A stretch of 64,000 nucleotides of DNA from Steinernema hermaphroditum (taxonomy: Eukaryota > Nematoda > Chromadorea > Rhabditida > Steinernematidae): NCBI GenBank assembly GCA_030435675.1, contig CM059623.1:4428012-4492011 (forward strand). Reading direction: 5' to 3'. Within the stretch, counting starts at the first letter, position 1. Each line of letters opens with the position of its first letter. The notes below the pieces were generated by a model. The model searched no databases and had not been told where the DNA came from. It saw only the letters and a list, made by a program, of their open reading frames with translations. Of the stretch, positions 1 through 11,139 are shown one piece after another. Made by a program: the position numbers and the translations under genes.

Positions 1-945
1 ATGCAAGCAGCCATTTATTGGTGTTGTTCTTCAGAAGTGTTTAGTTATTGTAGTTTATTGGTTTAATCAAATAAAATAGAAAAAAAGCGAATAAAAAGTC
101 AAGGAAAGAGGCACGTACGCGTGACCGGTTCAAATGTCACCAAAGGGGCACTTTAGACAGACGTCTAAAAGTCATTTTTGAATAAATTCAATTGTAAGAC
201 CGGTAGGAAAACGAAAAACGGAAGAAAATAACCGATCTCACGCTTTAGAGCTCTGAAAATGGCCCTATAGACTTCTGATACTTGAGACTTCTGTCCAAGG
301 TGCTCTTTTGAAACATCTTCCACATTCGTATGTGTAGAGGACTGGTCCTGTGACAATACACCTTTCAATTTTTAGTTATTTAACGAGTTCTTTTAAAGCG
401 TCCTCTTTTTTCCTGAAGGAATATTAGAATCTTTTATTCGGATCCCACACATAACCATCCGTACACTTTATGGTATCCTTAAAAACTGTCATTTTGTCAC
501 GTTCACGTTCAAACAGTCACGTTTTCGAAGTAATTAGTTGGAGAAGGAACACTCTAGGACTCCAGTATTTCATACTCAAAATAAAGATAAGGGGCATGCG
601 ATGCGAGTAGAAGCATCACATCAGTTTCAGAGCACGGCCAAGCGGGAAGCCGATCTTCTGTATCTTGTGTGGGAGAGGGGAGTCGGGAGGCGATGACGAG
701 CTTCTAAGGCACGTGTATAAAACGATAGGGATGCGCAAAACAAGAAACAGTAAACTGATGTGAAAAAGCGGGCGTTTAAAAGTTAATAGTTTAACTATTC
801 GCTGAAAAGTTGAAGAGAGTAGCATTGCATTCATGAAATCTATCGAGTGTAGCACAGCGATGCTAATCGAATCCGAAATCCTAACGAAATCATAAAATGA
901 GTCCGATTTCGAGTCCTTATACAACACTGAGAAACCATTTTATTG
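1..945. other. intergenic, no gene seen
   Basis: No supportable coding region. The only structure I see is a short element with inverted ends at about 135-345 (listed separately). The rest is AT-rich unique-looking sequence. Confidence 0.6.
130..345. mobile_element. degenerate MITE-like element, TACAGG family
   Basis: GGCACTTTAGACAG followed by AAGTCT-like sequence at 149-175 is mirrored as an inverted copy (AGACTTCTGTCC AAGGTGC) near 284-305. The interior is A-rich with an ACCGGT motif. Outer ends resemble those of the better preserved copy at 8422-8594 (GTGTTCCAAAAAGGCACTTTAG), with which it also shares the interior ACCGG/GAAAAACGAAAAAC stretch. No coding capacity. Boundaries are approximate. 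Confidence 0.5.
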
Positions 946-1815
946 TCATTCAACATCAATAAGCGTTGGAGTTGTCTTCACAAACAAGCCACGTACACCC
1001 AAGTAGGCACTGAACTGTCCATACGGTGTGCGCCACACGAATCGTTCGTGTTGTTCGGTCAAGAGGTCGTTGTGATACTCTCGTAGCTGGTCCTCGGAGA
1101 TAGTGGAGGCGAACGAAACGCTCCGATCTTTTGTTTGGTCGAGCCACAGGACATCCAGCACTTCGATGTCAAACTGGAGATCTGAGGGGAGATTGACGAC
1201 GGGAGACGTTGTGTTCTTGACGTAGTTCAGGAAGAAGTCTTTTGTGCTTTCTGGCCAGTAGTCAAGGAAATGCACCTCAGCAGCGCCTCCTGCCTCTGTG
1301 TGGCTTCGAAGGAACTCTTCGCTGACATCCTTGAAGTACGGTAGAGAGATTGTGGACAGTTGACATTTTTGGTCGAATATTCTCAAGATTCTGAAGGCGA
1401 CTTCTCGATCGAGGCCGAAAAGATAGAGATGAAACTGGGAGTTGTGGACGAGCTGGGCTGAAACGAACGGAAGAAGGCTGGAGAATAGGTGACTGCTGGA
1501 AATTTCGATGTTTTGATCAGTGCTGTGGTCTCTCAGAAAGACGGCGTTTTGCACACGTACATACCGCCAGTTGATGCTTAACAGATCCGACAAAGAGTGA
1601 TTCCGCCCACAGCCTTCGAAACGATACCTCCAAGAGTTCAAAGCGTCATCTCGGATGAGAAAGAACTCGTAGCTGACACGATGAAGAGAATGTCTCTGGG
1701 CTACTGCGCTCCATGTGCCTTTGGTCTCTGCAAGGTACAAGGGACTCGAGAGAAGGCTGATTACGTCATCACAGAACCGGTAAGGAAGTCTATCCATGGA
1801 GGAACGAGTGGGCAT
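946..1815 (-). CDS. intronless F-box-like protein
   Basis: Single-exon gene of 289 residues. The first ATG of the open frame is used. A second ATG six codons in begins MDRLPYRFCDDVISLL, which has the shape of the start of a nematode F-box-like domain (Met-Asp-x-Leu-Pro-Tyr-x-Phe then a hydrophobic helix). The remainder, roughly residues 50-289, is a leucine- and aromatic-rich globular region without signal peptide or membrane helix. Similar intronless genes with a short F-box-like head and a divergent tail are common in nematodes and are thought to act as ubiquitin-ligase adaptors. That role is inference here. The assignment rests on the N-terminal pattern only; it could be an unrelated orphan. 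Confidence 0.6.
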   Translation of the reverse strand: MPTRSSMDRLPYRFCDDVISLLSSPLYLAETKGTWSAVAQRHSLHRVSYEFFLIRDDALNSWRYRFEGCGRNHSLSDLLSINWRYVRVQNAVFLRDHSTDQNIEISSSHLFSSLLPFVSAQLVHNSQFHLYLFGLDREVAFRILRIFDQKCQLSTISLPYFKDVSEEFLRSHTEAGGAAEVHFLDYWPESTKDFFLNYVKNTTSPVVNLPSDLQFDIEVLDVLWLDQTKDRSVSFASTISEDQLREYHNDLLTEQHERFVWRTPYGQFSAYLGVRGLFVKTTPTLIDVE

Positions 1816-3705
1816 TGCTAGGCGTTACAAACACCAATTGCTTCATGTGGTGTGACTTTGTGCATTCACGCTTTCTCGCGATCCCTTTGTTCCTCGTTGA
1901 ATCTGTGATTTGGTCATGTCGCCACTCAAGACCGTTCCATCAACCATGCGAACATCGAAGTAGCTCTCTTCTTCTCCGATCTCGACTAGCATCCTTTACA
2001 CAACAAGACGTACTTGTATTGATGTACTTGTATCGTTCTCACATTATCATTTCGCACTTACTGCACTCGATTTAACCTTCGCTCACTTGGCACTGACCGA
2101 AGTGTGTTTTCACTTCTTCAATGAGGTCGCCAGGACGCCTTCACCAATGGATTCTGGGACCACTATGGAATCACTTGAACAACCGCTTTTCCTGTAGCGT
2201 TTCCCTTACAAACACGAAAGATCTCAAAGTTTCCAGAAGGACCCACAGCAGATTAGGAGTAATTCTGAGATCTTGCTCTATGGTTAATTTCTATACGATG
2301 TGATATAATGCCTAGAAAAGACGCTGAGACGATCAAGAAGCTAAAGAAGGAAGTGAGCGAGATGTAAAGCGACGCTCTGAAACCGTACTAAAAACAGCGC
2401 AGTGACTCATCTATTTCCATAGGGGACATGAAGACAGTACTCCTTGGAATGTTGATGTGGTGCAAATTAGTGAACACAGAAACCTACAATGAACGATAAT
2501 ACATCAAGTCTCTGGTATTTTAGGATATCACTTTATTACGCGATTTTGTCTTTTCCAAATATAGTCACCTGGCTAGGAAGGTGTTCCCACTCAAGTAGCC
2601 GAAGACCCGCTGAAAAAAATACTCTCTTCGCAATTGTGCCTTTACCGGATGCAGGTCTTCTCCCGCGCCACCAAGCTGATATTCCCTGCAACTCTGATGT
2701 TTGCGCCGCTGATGATGGCTCTGCTCCAATACGTTGTCTCTGCCGGATTCAGCAATTTGCCACCCGCGCCTACTGATGTTCAACTGCGACATCATCTTGC
2801 CGATCGAAATGAACAGGCTGCGACTACGGTGTGATATGCTCTTTTTGTGTCATAATAGGTGTCTTGTACGATAATTCCATTGATCCAAGAATGGTAAATT
2901 GGTTAAATTGCTCAAAGTCATATGACTAGATGGATTCATTGATATTCGGTTGGTAGTAGGCCTTCGCTTTCTGCAGTCGCACTTAGCACTTCCATGGAGC
3001 ACGGCCTTCGGATTGAAAGTGACAGCACGATTTCATCAAGACAGTTGAACCAGGATGTTAAACGACAAGTTTTTATCGGAACTGAGCACTGAGAGAAACA
3101 CACGAACCATGAATCACCTATGAAGAATTCCGCTTTGCCTGTGAAGAAGGCTGACCCTCCCGACCGTCTACCGGTCCTTAGCACAATCGCTCCATCGAAT
3201 TAGCATCTCTCGGCGTTGTTCGAAAGTCGCCGCCGCAACAGACATCTCTCTTTATGTTTTCTCGCGTCTTGTCACAACAAAACGCAATTTACTCAAAGGT
3301 GCACCGCCGCGCGATCGTAAATCGGCAAACGACTAATCACAGAGCAACAGATGAGGTCGAACTGATACTTAACCGCTTTGCACTTTTTATTAATCCCTCT
3401 TCTCCATCTTCTCCTTCTGAAAAACATCTCGAACTCCCCGAAGCGCTAATTCAATTAATCCGTTCGGCGTCGAGGCCAATCGGCCGTCAAACGGCCCTTA
3501 TTATCTCCGGCCGCCGCTCGCCTAAACGGGCGGCTGGGCGGAGACTCTCCGAAGTTGGCGCTGTGTGGGGCGGGGCCCGGGGGTGATTATGCAGCAATCA
3601 CTTCCTGCGCGGTGGCACCCGCTCGCCGTCTACTGTAATTGCGTCGCGCCGATCATAATCAAGTCGTGCTCCCCTCAAGCTCTTCGTCCCGCTCCAGCCC
3701 CCATC
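1816..3705. other. intergenic region upstream of vab-7
   Basis: 1.9 kb without a convincing gene. A 66-codon frame at 2634-2834 encodes a hydrophobic segment, but I could not place it in a gene. From about 3420 to 3700 the composition becomes GC-rich (repeated CGGCC and GCCGCCG), with TAATTA- and AATTAAT-type homeodomain-like sites. This is probably the vab-7 promoter and 5' leader. Confidence 0.5.
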
Positions 3706-6700
3706 ATGCAGTCGTTCAACATCGATAAACTGATCGGATCGCCGTCTAACGACTCTTCTTCGCGACGTGAATCATCCGTGCCGAAGAATACCGTATCTCC
3801 GCAGCCGAAGAGCGCTTCTCCTTCGGTCGTCGAAGGCCTTCCGCATGACTATGTACGTTTTTGTGGGTCATTAGAAGAGAGATAGTGTATTCGTAGGATT
3901 TTTATATAGGCGTGAGTTATTTGATTACGCCAAATTTTTCCAAAGACTCTCCCATGCTAGAATCAACTTTGTACATCACACAGATATCACTTCAAATACG
4001 TGATAATATTTGCCAGTATGCTTCTTGCGACCCTGATAGAGTCTTGCCGGATCATACTGACACTGGGAGAAACGAATCTTCTCGGTACTATTACTTGCTT
4101 TCCCAAACCGTATAAAGTTTTCGTGCTTCTATGAAAATGAATTGTGAGCATAAAAAGCAAAGTTGACCTTATATTGAACCGTTGAACCTCAAGCTGACTC
4201 TGATTTTCGCTTTTTTAATGCTCTAAACAACATGTTCAAGTTTCAGTAAGCACAAGAAAAATACTACGCTATACACAGCCGTTGATTTGCCCTTTCCTCA
4301 GATTTTCGTGACTTTGGAATGTGGAAAGAGGCTTACAAAGTGAATAGCGGTTTTGTAGGGCGATCGATGAAAGCACCTTAATTTGTACTGTGTAATCATT
4401 GACCTGATCATTGACTTCATCTGATTTGATCAACTCAGAAGGATTTCACTGTTTTCACAGTCGAATGGGCATTTTCATTAAAAATTACCTTCTTATCCTT
4501 CTTTTCAAAACCTTCTTATATATTCAAGAATTTCTACCGAAATGCTCATCCACCTACAGTAACTCGACCTATTTTCAGTCAGCCAACCTGCTCTCTTCCC
4601 CGCTGGTCGCTCTCAAAGACGACCTCCCCGACTCGTCCTCCTCCGTCGGAACTTCACGCTTCGAACAGGACTTCCTCTACCCGTACAAGCAGTCCCACGT
4701 CCAATTAAAGGCACCCCCATCATATCCAGGTAAGCAAGACGGATCACCTCCGCTGCTCAGCCTTAGCGACAGCTCCTTGATTAATCACTTAGGGCCAGCT
4801 GCGCCGTATTATAATTCGCGTAATTAGTCGTCGTGGCGAGATTCGACGCGCGCGATAAGATCGCGCCGCGCCTCATTCGCATGCTAATCCACCAGTTGAC
4901 TGACAAATTGCCTTAGTGCGCCGCGGCAGAGTACGGTAGTCGCGCTCGCGGAAGAGATGGAAAATCAATGCGAAGTTGGGCGGTGTGGTTTTTTTGGCAC
5001 AAGAAGAAAAAAGATGCGCTGTGCTAGGGAGTGTGGATCGGCGACAAAAAGGCTTGTGGGGAGAGGTCGAATTTTGAATTAGCTACAAAATGGATAAGGC
5101 ATACTTTAAAATGCAGAAAATGGTCTCTAATCGGTGTGAAGTGGACGCGTAGTGTCACATGGCGAAAAAAAAACATAAACATGACAAAAATTGCCTAAAT
5201 ATTAACTGCCAGATCTAGGTAAAGTTCGATTGGAAAGGCGGGCAGAAACCAGATTTTTAGAAATGGTCCCGTATAGAGCTAACGCTTTTCCAGGGAACGG
5301 ATTAAACCTATACCATTAGATTACCCAAAGCCAGAGCCGTACTTGAGTCTGACGGTCCGCCTCAGATCCAGCCTGACCATGTAAACTTTCCAGTAACTAT
5401 TGTGAGCTTGTAAATGCTGGTCCAACCGTCTCTGCTCGAACTGAGCAGTGTCTTGGTTGACATTTTTCGGGCCTAGATTCCAGTCCCTTCGCAACCACTC
5501 CCTTTTGGGTTTTTCCTTTTCGCATTGTGACTTGATTATTAAAAGCACTGACCAGGTAGAGCCTAAAAAACTTCCTAGTAGGCTTCACAAGGGAGAACGC
5601 AAACGTTCAAGACACCTTTGGACTGTTGTAGTACGATTAGCTGGTCAGAGCAGCTGACACAAGCACGTGGGATTTGGGCCAATCTGTTGTGCAATAAGCC
5701 AATCCTTTTCACCACAAGCTATTACTTTGTTTTCATGCGAAAGCTTACCGTTCCTGTGTTCTCCGTTCGACTTCACTAGATCCACCACCCAAAGCCCTAT
5801 CTTCAACCCTCCGAATTCATTTTTTCGTTAATCATATCTCCTCTCTTCATCCTTATGACCACTAAAGATAATTGCAACAATTGCCTAAAGAGGAAATTTC
5901 CCCTTTCTTCGATTAAAATTTAATAAGCTTGTCCATATGTCTCCCTCTTCGTGTTGCATAATCGCCCGGGTCATAAAATTTTTTGCTCTCTCCGCTCGTT
6001 CCACGGCTAAGCGCTATAAACGGCGTTCGAGCCATAAACGCTCCCGTGCCGGTCAGGAAGTGGGTTCCACGCAAGAAGGGACGAAGAAGGCCGCCGCCAA
6101 AGTTGTCTAATTGGCGGTTGTGTGACACCCCACTTGAGAGGCGATGCGCACGCGTGAGACAATGACGGTTACGGTAGCGTAAACGGGCAGGTGAATGCGT
6201 CGTCGTCGCGTTTTTACGACCGCCGCCAATTATGTTGTAAAACATGTTTTCTTCGCCGCGCCTCGCATGATAGGGCGGAGGAGGCGAATTAATTAATTGA
6301 CTCGCGATTGCCGCGAACTGCAAATTGGCTCGTTGTTCATTTCTGTTTAGGAGTGAGCCGTTCAGGGGTGTGTGAATAGTGGGGATGAGGGTTTCGATGG
6401 CGCTGAAAGGTGTGTACATCATGGGACTGCCAAATGATGTGTATAAGGATGACGCCATTTCCATGGAGGCGTGATGAAAGGGCGACTAAAAACAACAAAG
6501 AAATGCATCGATGGAATCTTGGACTAACATGTTTCATCCCTAAACTCTTATCGAATAACGTTACCGTATCTTAAGGGCCCCCAAACCTGATTTGCAAGCC
6601 CATATATGGAGCCTATGATACTGATCTAATGAAACATTTCAACAAGTGAGCTACCATGTTCATATCTACAGCTATCTCGGCTTTCCTGCCCTTCTTGTGA

Positions 6701-7704
6701 TTCTCTTTCCTATCCACACAGTCACACCGTCATTTCAGATCGCCACCACGCCGACGACCACTCGATGCGTCGCTACCGCACGGCGTTCAGCCGCGAGCAG
6801 ATTACGGTACTAGAGAAGGAGTTCGCACGCGAGAACTACGTCTCCCGCATCCGGCGCGGCGAACTCGCCAGCGAACTCCAGTTGCCCGAGGGTACCATCA
6901 AGGTTCGTTCTTCGTCCCGTCGCCAAAACAAACACAATTCCCGCTGCCATAATCCATTATGGCGTCGCCGTCTTCTGGCGCCCCTCGGCGGCTACAGTAC
7001 CCCTCCCACGGGAACGACGGCGACAAATTAGTTTTTTGCGCCGCCGCTCCGCGACCCAATCATGTTTCTATATCGCGGCGCCGCGGCGCGCTACTGATGA
7101 ATGGAGAATTCTGTGCCTCCGGGGAGAATAATCGCCGAATAACAACACTTTTCCCCGAGGTTCGGTCGGATGACGACTGCCGCCGGGGGCGCAGAGGGCG
7201 ATTACGGGAGGAGCGCCGCAAAAACAACTACTGTAGCTGGAGGGGAAGGGATGAAAGATCGGAAAACGGAAAATGGGCAAAAAGAGGATTTGAATGGTGA
7301 CCAGAGATCGGCCAAGGTTTCCCGATTCCAGATTTTGGAATTCTTCGTTTCAGGTGTGGTTCCAGAACCGACGCATGAAAGACAAGCGCCAGAAGCTGAC
7401 CTCCCTCCAGTGGCCACTGGAACAGATCAGCGCCTACATGCTGAACGCCCCGCTCTACTACGAAGCTTGGCGACAGACGGCCTCCACTCCGAAAGTCTAT
7501 CCTCCACCTCACAGGTAGGATCGTCTCCTTCGCACACACACCGTTTCAAGTGTCTCCTCTTCCAGTGGCCTAGTCCGACCTCTGCTGTCCACCAGCCAGC
7601 CAGCGGCGTTCCTTCCCTTCCTCCCCGTCGTGTGTCCTCCTCCGCCGCCAGTGAGTTCCACATCGCCTACGACGCCTTCGTCCATCGGAGAGAAGAGTTT
7701 CTGA
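3706..7704 (+). CDS. vab-7: Even-skipped homeobox transcription factor (VAB-7 orthologue)
   Basis: Five exons (3706-3852, 4579-4729, 6739-6902, 7354-7514, 7566-7704) join in frame to 253 residues. The homeodomain starts [19 protein letters not shown], continues RENYVSR, and ends TIK then [15 protein letters not shown], carrying W48, F49, Q50, N51 and R53. The RENYVSR and RRMKDKRQ signatures are specific to the Even-skipped class. The intron falls between homeodomain residues 46 and 47. The N-terminal half is Ser/Pro-rich. Downstream of the homeobox is [13 protein letters not shown], then a Pro-rich tail ending GEKSF. In nematodes VAB-7 is a nuclear repressor that patterns posterior muscle and epidermis and specifies DB motor neurons (family knowledge). 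The start is the first ATG of exon 1. The large second intron and GC-rich flanks suggest extensive cis-regulation. Confidence 0.93.
4730..6738 (+). other. 2-kb intron 2 of vab-7
   Basis: Forty times the usual intron length here. It holds GC-rich blocks at about 4795-4960 and 5930-6370 that contain TAATTA/AATTAATT homeodomain-type sites among CGCG-rich sequence, separated by AT-rich filler. No ORF in it looks like an exon. Likely a regulatory intron; this is inferred from size and composition only. Confidence 0.5.
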
Positions 7705-7737
7705 TGTTTCTCTGTGCATGTGCGAAAAGTGTACATA

Positions 7738-8376
7738 GTTATCCGAGAACGCTTTATTTATGTGTGATTTATGAATTAATAAATTTAGATAATAATGTGT
7801 ATTCGCATAATAATCGTTTGCTCTCTTTCCTCAAAGCTTTAAAGCAGTAGTATCACAATTGATGATGTTAGTTCTGATGATTTTGAGGCTATAACTGTCT
7901 GTGTTGGTGTAGGAATCCGCCCAATCTTCTGCCAGATGAGGTGGCATCTCAACCTCAATCATAACAACCTTTATATAGCGCATAGAAATCAGATCAGAAA
8001 GAACATTTTACGACCGGTCTATCCGCGAGCCACAAATGATGTAAATGCCCAAGATGTGTCTAGGACGTGAGACCGGTCTAGTTATACAAGAACGCTTTAT
8101 TTATGTGTGATTTACGAATTAATAAATTTAGATAATAATGTGTATTCGCATAATAATCGTCTGCTCTCTTTTCTCAGAGCTTTAAAGCAGTGCTATCACG
8201 ATCGTCTTGATGATTTCGGTGATTTGGAAAAGAGAAATGCCGATGTTGGTGGTGGAATCCGTTCAGTCTTCTGCCCCTGGCAGGTGGCATCTCAGCCTCA
8301 GTCATTAGGACGTTTATATAGTTCATAGAAATCAGATCACAAAGGACATTTTACGACCGGTTTCAAACCTGCGGGC
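7738..8376 (+). repeat. 343-bp tandem duplication downstream of vab-7
   Basis: The stretch from GAACGCTTTATTTATGTGTG at about 7747 to ACATTTTACGACCGGT at about 8020 recurs at 8090-8366 with an offset of 343 bp. Both copies carry the ATTAATAAATTTAG block (a possible polyadenylation signal) and TTTAAAGCAGT. It begins just past the vab-7 stop codon, so the gene has two alternative copies of its 3' end region. The copies differ by scattered substitutions and small indels. Confidence 0.85.
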
Positions 8377-8421
8377 CACACCTCAAATGATGATGTAAAT
8401 CAGTTTCTTCCCTTTTTGTCC

Positions 8422-8594
8422 TACAGGGTGTTCCAAAAAGGCACTTTAGACAGAAGTCTAGAATGTGAAACCGGTTGAAAAATGAAAAACACGAAGCGCA
8501 AAACAACAGAAACCGGCCAGTTTCACGTTTGCTTGCTCCCAAAAATGACTTTCTAGAATACTGTCTAGTGTATCGTCTTTCGAGACATCCTGTA
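8422..8594. mobile_element. TIR MITE with TA flanks (TACAGG family)
   Basis: The left end TACAGGGTGTTCCAAAAAG is mirrored by the right end CTTTCGAGACATCCTGTA, an imperfect inverted repeat bounded by TA on both sides, as in Tc1/mariner-type elements. Length is about 173 bp, with no coding capacity. A related sequence lies at 130-345. Single matching ends begin at 45820 and 53926. Confidence 0.75.
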
Positions 8595-9527
8595 TAATTG
8601 TATAAGCAGTAGAATTCTTCCTCTTTGGCTCGTTTGCTAACATTACCAAAGTGCTTTTTGACGATTTCTCGGTTAGTTTTTTGTTTGGTCAGAATTCCCC
8701 GATTTTTCTTGCTTTGAGTTCCATAAGTGGTATAATGAATAAAGGCATGTGACGGATATCCTTCTTGTAATACCTCCTCGATTTCAAACTTTTGCTCACG
8801 TCCCATCGCCATCTTCAAACTCCTTCTGTGACACATAAACCCAGGTGAAACCCATAATCAAGCATGGCCTCACATCCGGCGGCGCCTAATTGCAGATCGG
8901 CAGATATGCGTCCGACCTTATTAGATATCACTTTACGAGAGTCGGATGCCGCCAAGCCGCACAGGTACAAGAGAACTTTTTATGGGTGCGCGTTTACGGT
9001 CGGCGGCGGCGTCAAAACATAAATACCGACGCACGCGCCGCCGGAAGAGGGACTAAATCTCGGTGCCGCGATTCCCGATGGACCTCGCGGATTTATAATT
9101 GAATTAGCATATTGGCTGCGAGCGGCTGTTGGCCGCGCAGGCCCAAGAATAATGAATGTAGTCGTCGTAAATTCCGGACGTCACTCAAAATTTATGTAAA
9201 TTATCGTCGTTGTGAGTGCGTAAGATGGGGATTGAAATGGAGAGGAACAACGAAATGGATAAATCGAATGAGATTAGGGCGATTAAACGGGTGATATTTT
9301 CTTGTCGAATGGGTGTTTATTGACAGATCGGTCTCTAACGACAGTCTGTCAGGAACGTGGAAGGATAGATGTTACTAATGCACTTCAGATCAGGCTTAGA
9401 GGAAATACTAACACACAGAAAAATGTATTACTTATAATAACGCAGTCGATCGAGAACATAAGCGGCGGCCACAAGATGCTGCTCCAGCTCGTCGATGTCG
9501 TTCTAAACTGACGAAATACTATATTGG
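8595..9527. other. intergenic, GC-rich island
   Basis: No gene. From about 8870 to 9290 the sequence is rich in CGGCGGCG and CGCGCCGCCGG blocks with interspersed AATTAGCATA and AATTATCG sites. It resembles the GC blocks inside and upstream of vab-7, so it may be a distal vab-7 regulatory block. This rests on composition only. Confidence 0.4.
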
Positions 9528-10631
9528 TTAATCGAAATATACACGAACTTTTCTGCGTTCGATCGCCTCTTTCACATCCAACGACGATTTCTGCAGAGCC
9601 GCCTCGACCTTTGCCAGCTTCTCGAGGCCACTTCGGCCTGCCGCTTCAGCTTCCTGCAAGATAGCGAGGCGCTGACGATGCTTTTGGAGCTCAGCACACA
9701 GCTCGTCTTTCGATTGCTGTAAAACAAGAATCAAATCAAGCCTCAAGGTAACGAATTCCCACCAAAGGTGCCGGCCCACGTTTGACAGCGCCATCCGTCT
9801 GCCTTTGTGAGTGACCTTCGCTTGTTTCGTCGTTCTTCGCGAGCAGAAACTCCACAAAATGACGGCACTTCTCGTACTTCGTCGAACGGATCGCCTCCTT
9901 CATCCAGTTCCTCTTGATATGTACGAAATTCCGCGCATATTCGATCGAGTTTGCGAGGTCGCTGATGACGACGACATTTTCCGCCAGCACCGCATCTTGA
10001 CGGTTGATCAACTCCTGAAATGGTTCAGAATTCAAACAACAATGAAGGACAGGATATGAAGCGGAACTGTGCAAACACGCTCACAAGAGTGAGTCATTTT
10101 TTGATCAGATTTCTGCAGCGAATTTTGATAACATTGGACCCTCCGAGTCAACCGAAACTCATTTAAAATGCGAACACAAAAATTTAGAAAGGCAGAAATT
10201 CGACAAAAATACACTTTTGGACATTTGATAGAACTAGAATAAGAACGCCCAAATAGTCCGACCTTTCCGATTTTCGAGTCCCACACGTTCGTCCAGTTCT
10301 TTACTTCCTCGAGAACTTCGTTCTGCCACTCGGCTGCGTCGTCCAAGTAGTTCAGCTTGTCGCGCGTCGAATGCAGAAGCTAAAAAAGGCAATCAAAACT
10401 GAAAAAGAACTAACTCACCGCGTTGTTCTCGCTGGCGAGGACACGCGCCTCTCGCTCAGCAATCTTCGCGTTCGTGACGACGTCACTGACCCGGAGTTTC
10501 AGCTCGGCTAGAAGAGATTCCAATGGGACGCGTTGAGGAGACTCATCGGAAAAGGAGTTCTGCGGAGTTGGCTCCGCCGATACGGTAATTGAAGAGGTGA
10601 CGGTGATCGAAGAAGTGACCGATTTTTCCAT
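9528..10631 (-). CDS. coiled-coil protein, unrecognised
   Basis: Four exons (10631-10419, 10379-10263, 10014-9763, 9716-9528), all joined in phase 0, give 256 residues. The Thr/Ser-rich start (SITVTSSITV) is followed from about residue 30 by near-continuous helix with heptad leucines, for example LESLLAELKLRVSDV, then LQKHRQRLAILQEAEAA near the C-terminus. There is no signal peptide or membrane helix. I recognise no catalytic or named domain. A cytoskeletal, kinetochore or adaptor role would be guesswork. The start is the first ATG in exon 1, which lies behind a TTTTTCAG acceptor suited to trans-splicing. The third intron, in order of the minus strand, is about 250 bp and the others are about 40-50 bp. 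Confidence 0.75.
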
Positions 10632-11139
10632 TTTTCAGAGAAAGAAGAGAGTGCGACCAATCAGAAGAGTGACTGTAGAGTGAAGTGAAGGCTGCAATGA
10701 GAATAGACAAAAGTGCAAATAGCTGTCTGCTCGATTGAGACAGAAGTATTGCGTCCTTTGGAGTAAACGGTGATCAGTGTCTACTAGACGCTCGAGCCTA
10801 GAAGTTGTTGTGAAGTCCATCATAAGATACCCTAGCCGAGGAAGGGATATAAGGAAATCAGCAAAGCACCAGTCGGAAGTGTCCGCCGAGGTACGTGCAG
10901 AAGTTTGACCATGGATGAAGTAGTGTATCACTAGTTGTGACTTCGCCTCTCAAAGTTCTATCATTCACATGGGTCCTGGCGTGGCATGTCCGCTCCGCGC
11001 ATGGGTAGGCTGTGTAGCCTTCACGTTTCTTCAAAGCGTTGACTTTTTGTGACTGACTGGCACTATCAAGACACTAGTCCCCAACGGTGCCATTCTCCTT
11101 CTGCGACGAATCCTGTTGAATTGAATTTCATCCTCATCC
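10632..11139. other. intergenic, nothing seen
   Basis: About 500 bp between two minus-strand genes. Contains no supportable exon or repeat. It probably includes the promoter of the coiled-coil gene and the 3' end of the next gene. Confidence 0.5.

Noticed and set aside
165..368. Short minus-strand frame near the left edge
   Set aside because: Falls inside the degenerate MITE; composition is that of the element, not of a gene.
2634..2834. 66-codon plus-strand frame with a hydrophobic segment (LIFPATLMFAPLMMALLQYVV)
   Set aside because: No trans-splice acceptor directly before the ATG, no joinable flanking exon and no recognised family. Could be an exon relic but is not supportable.
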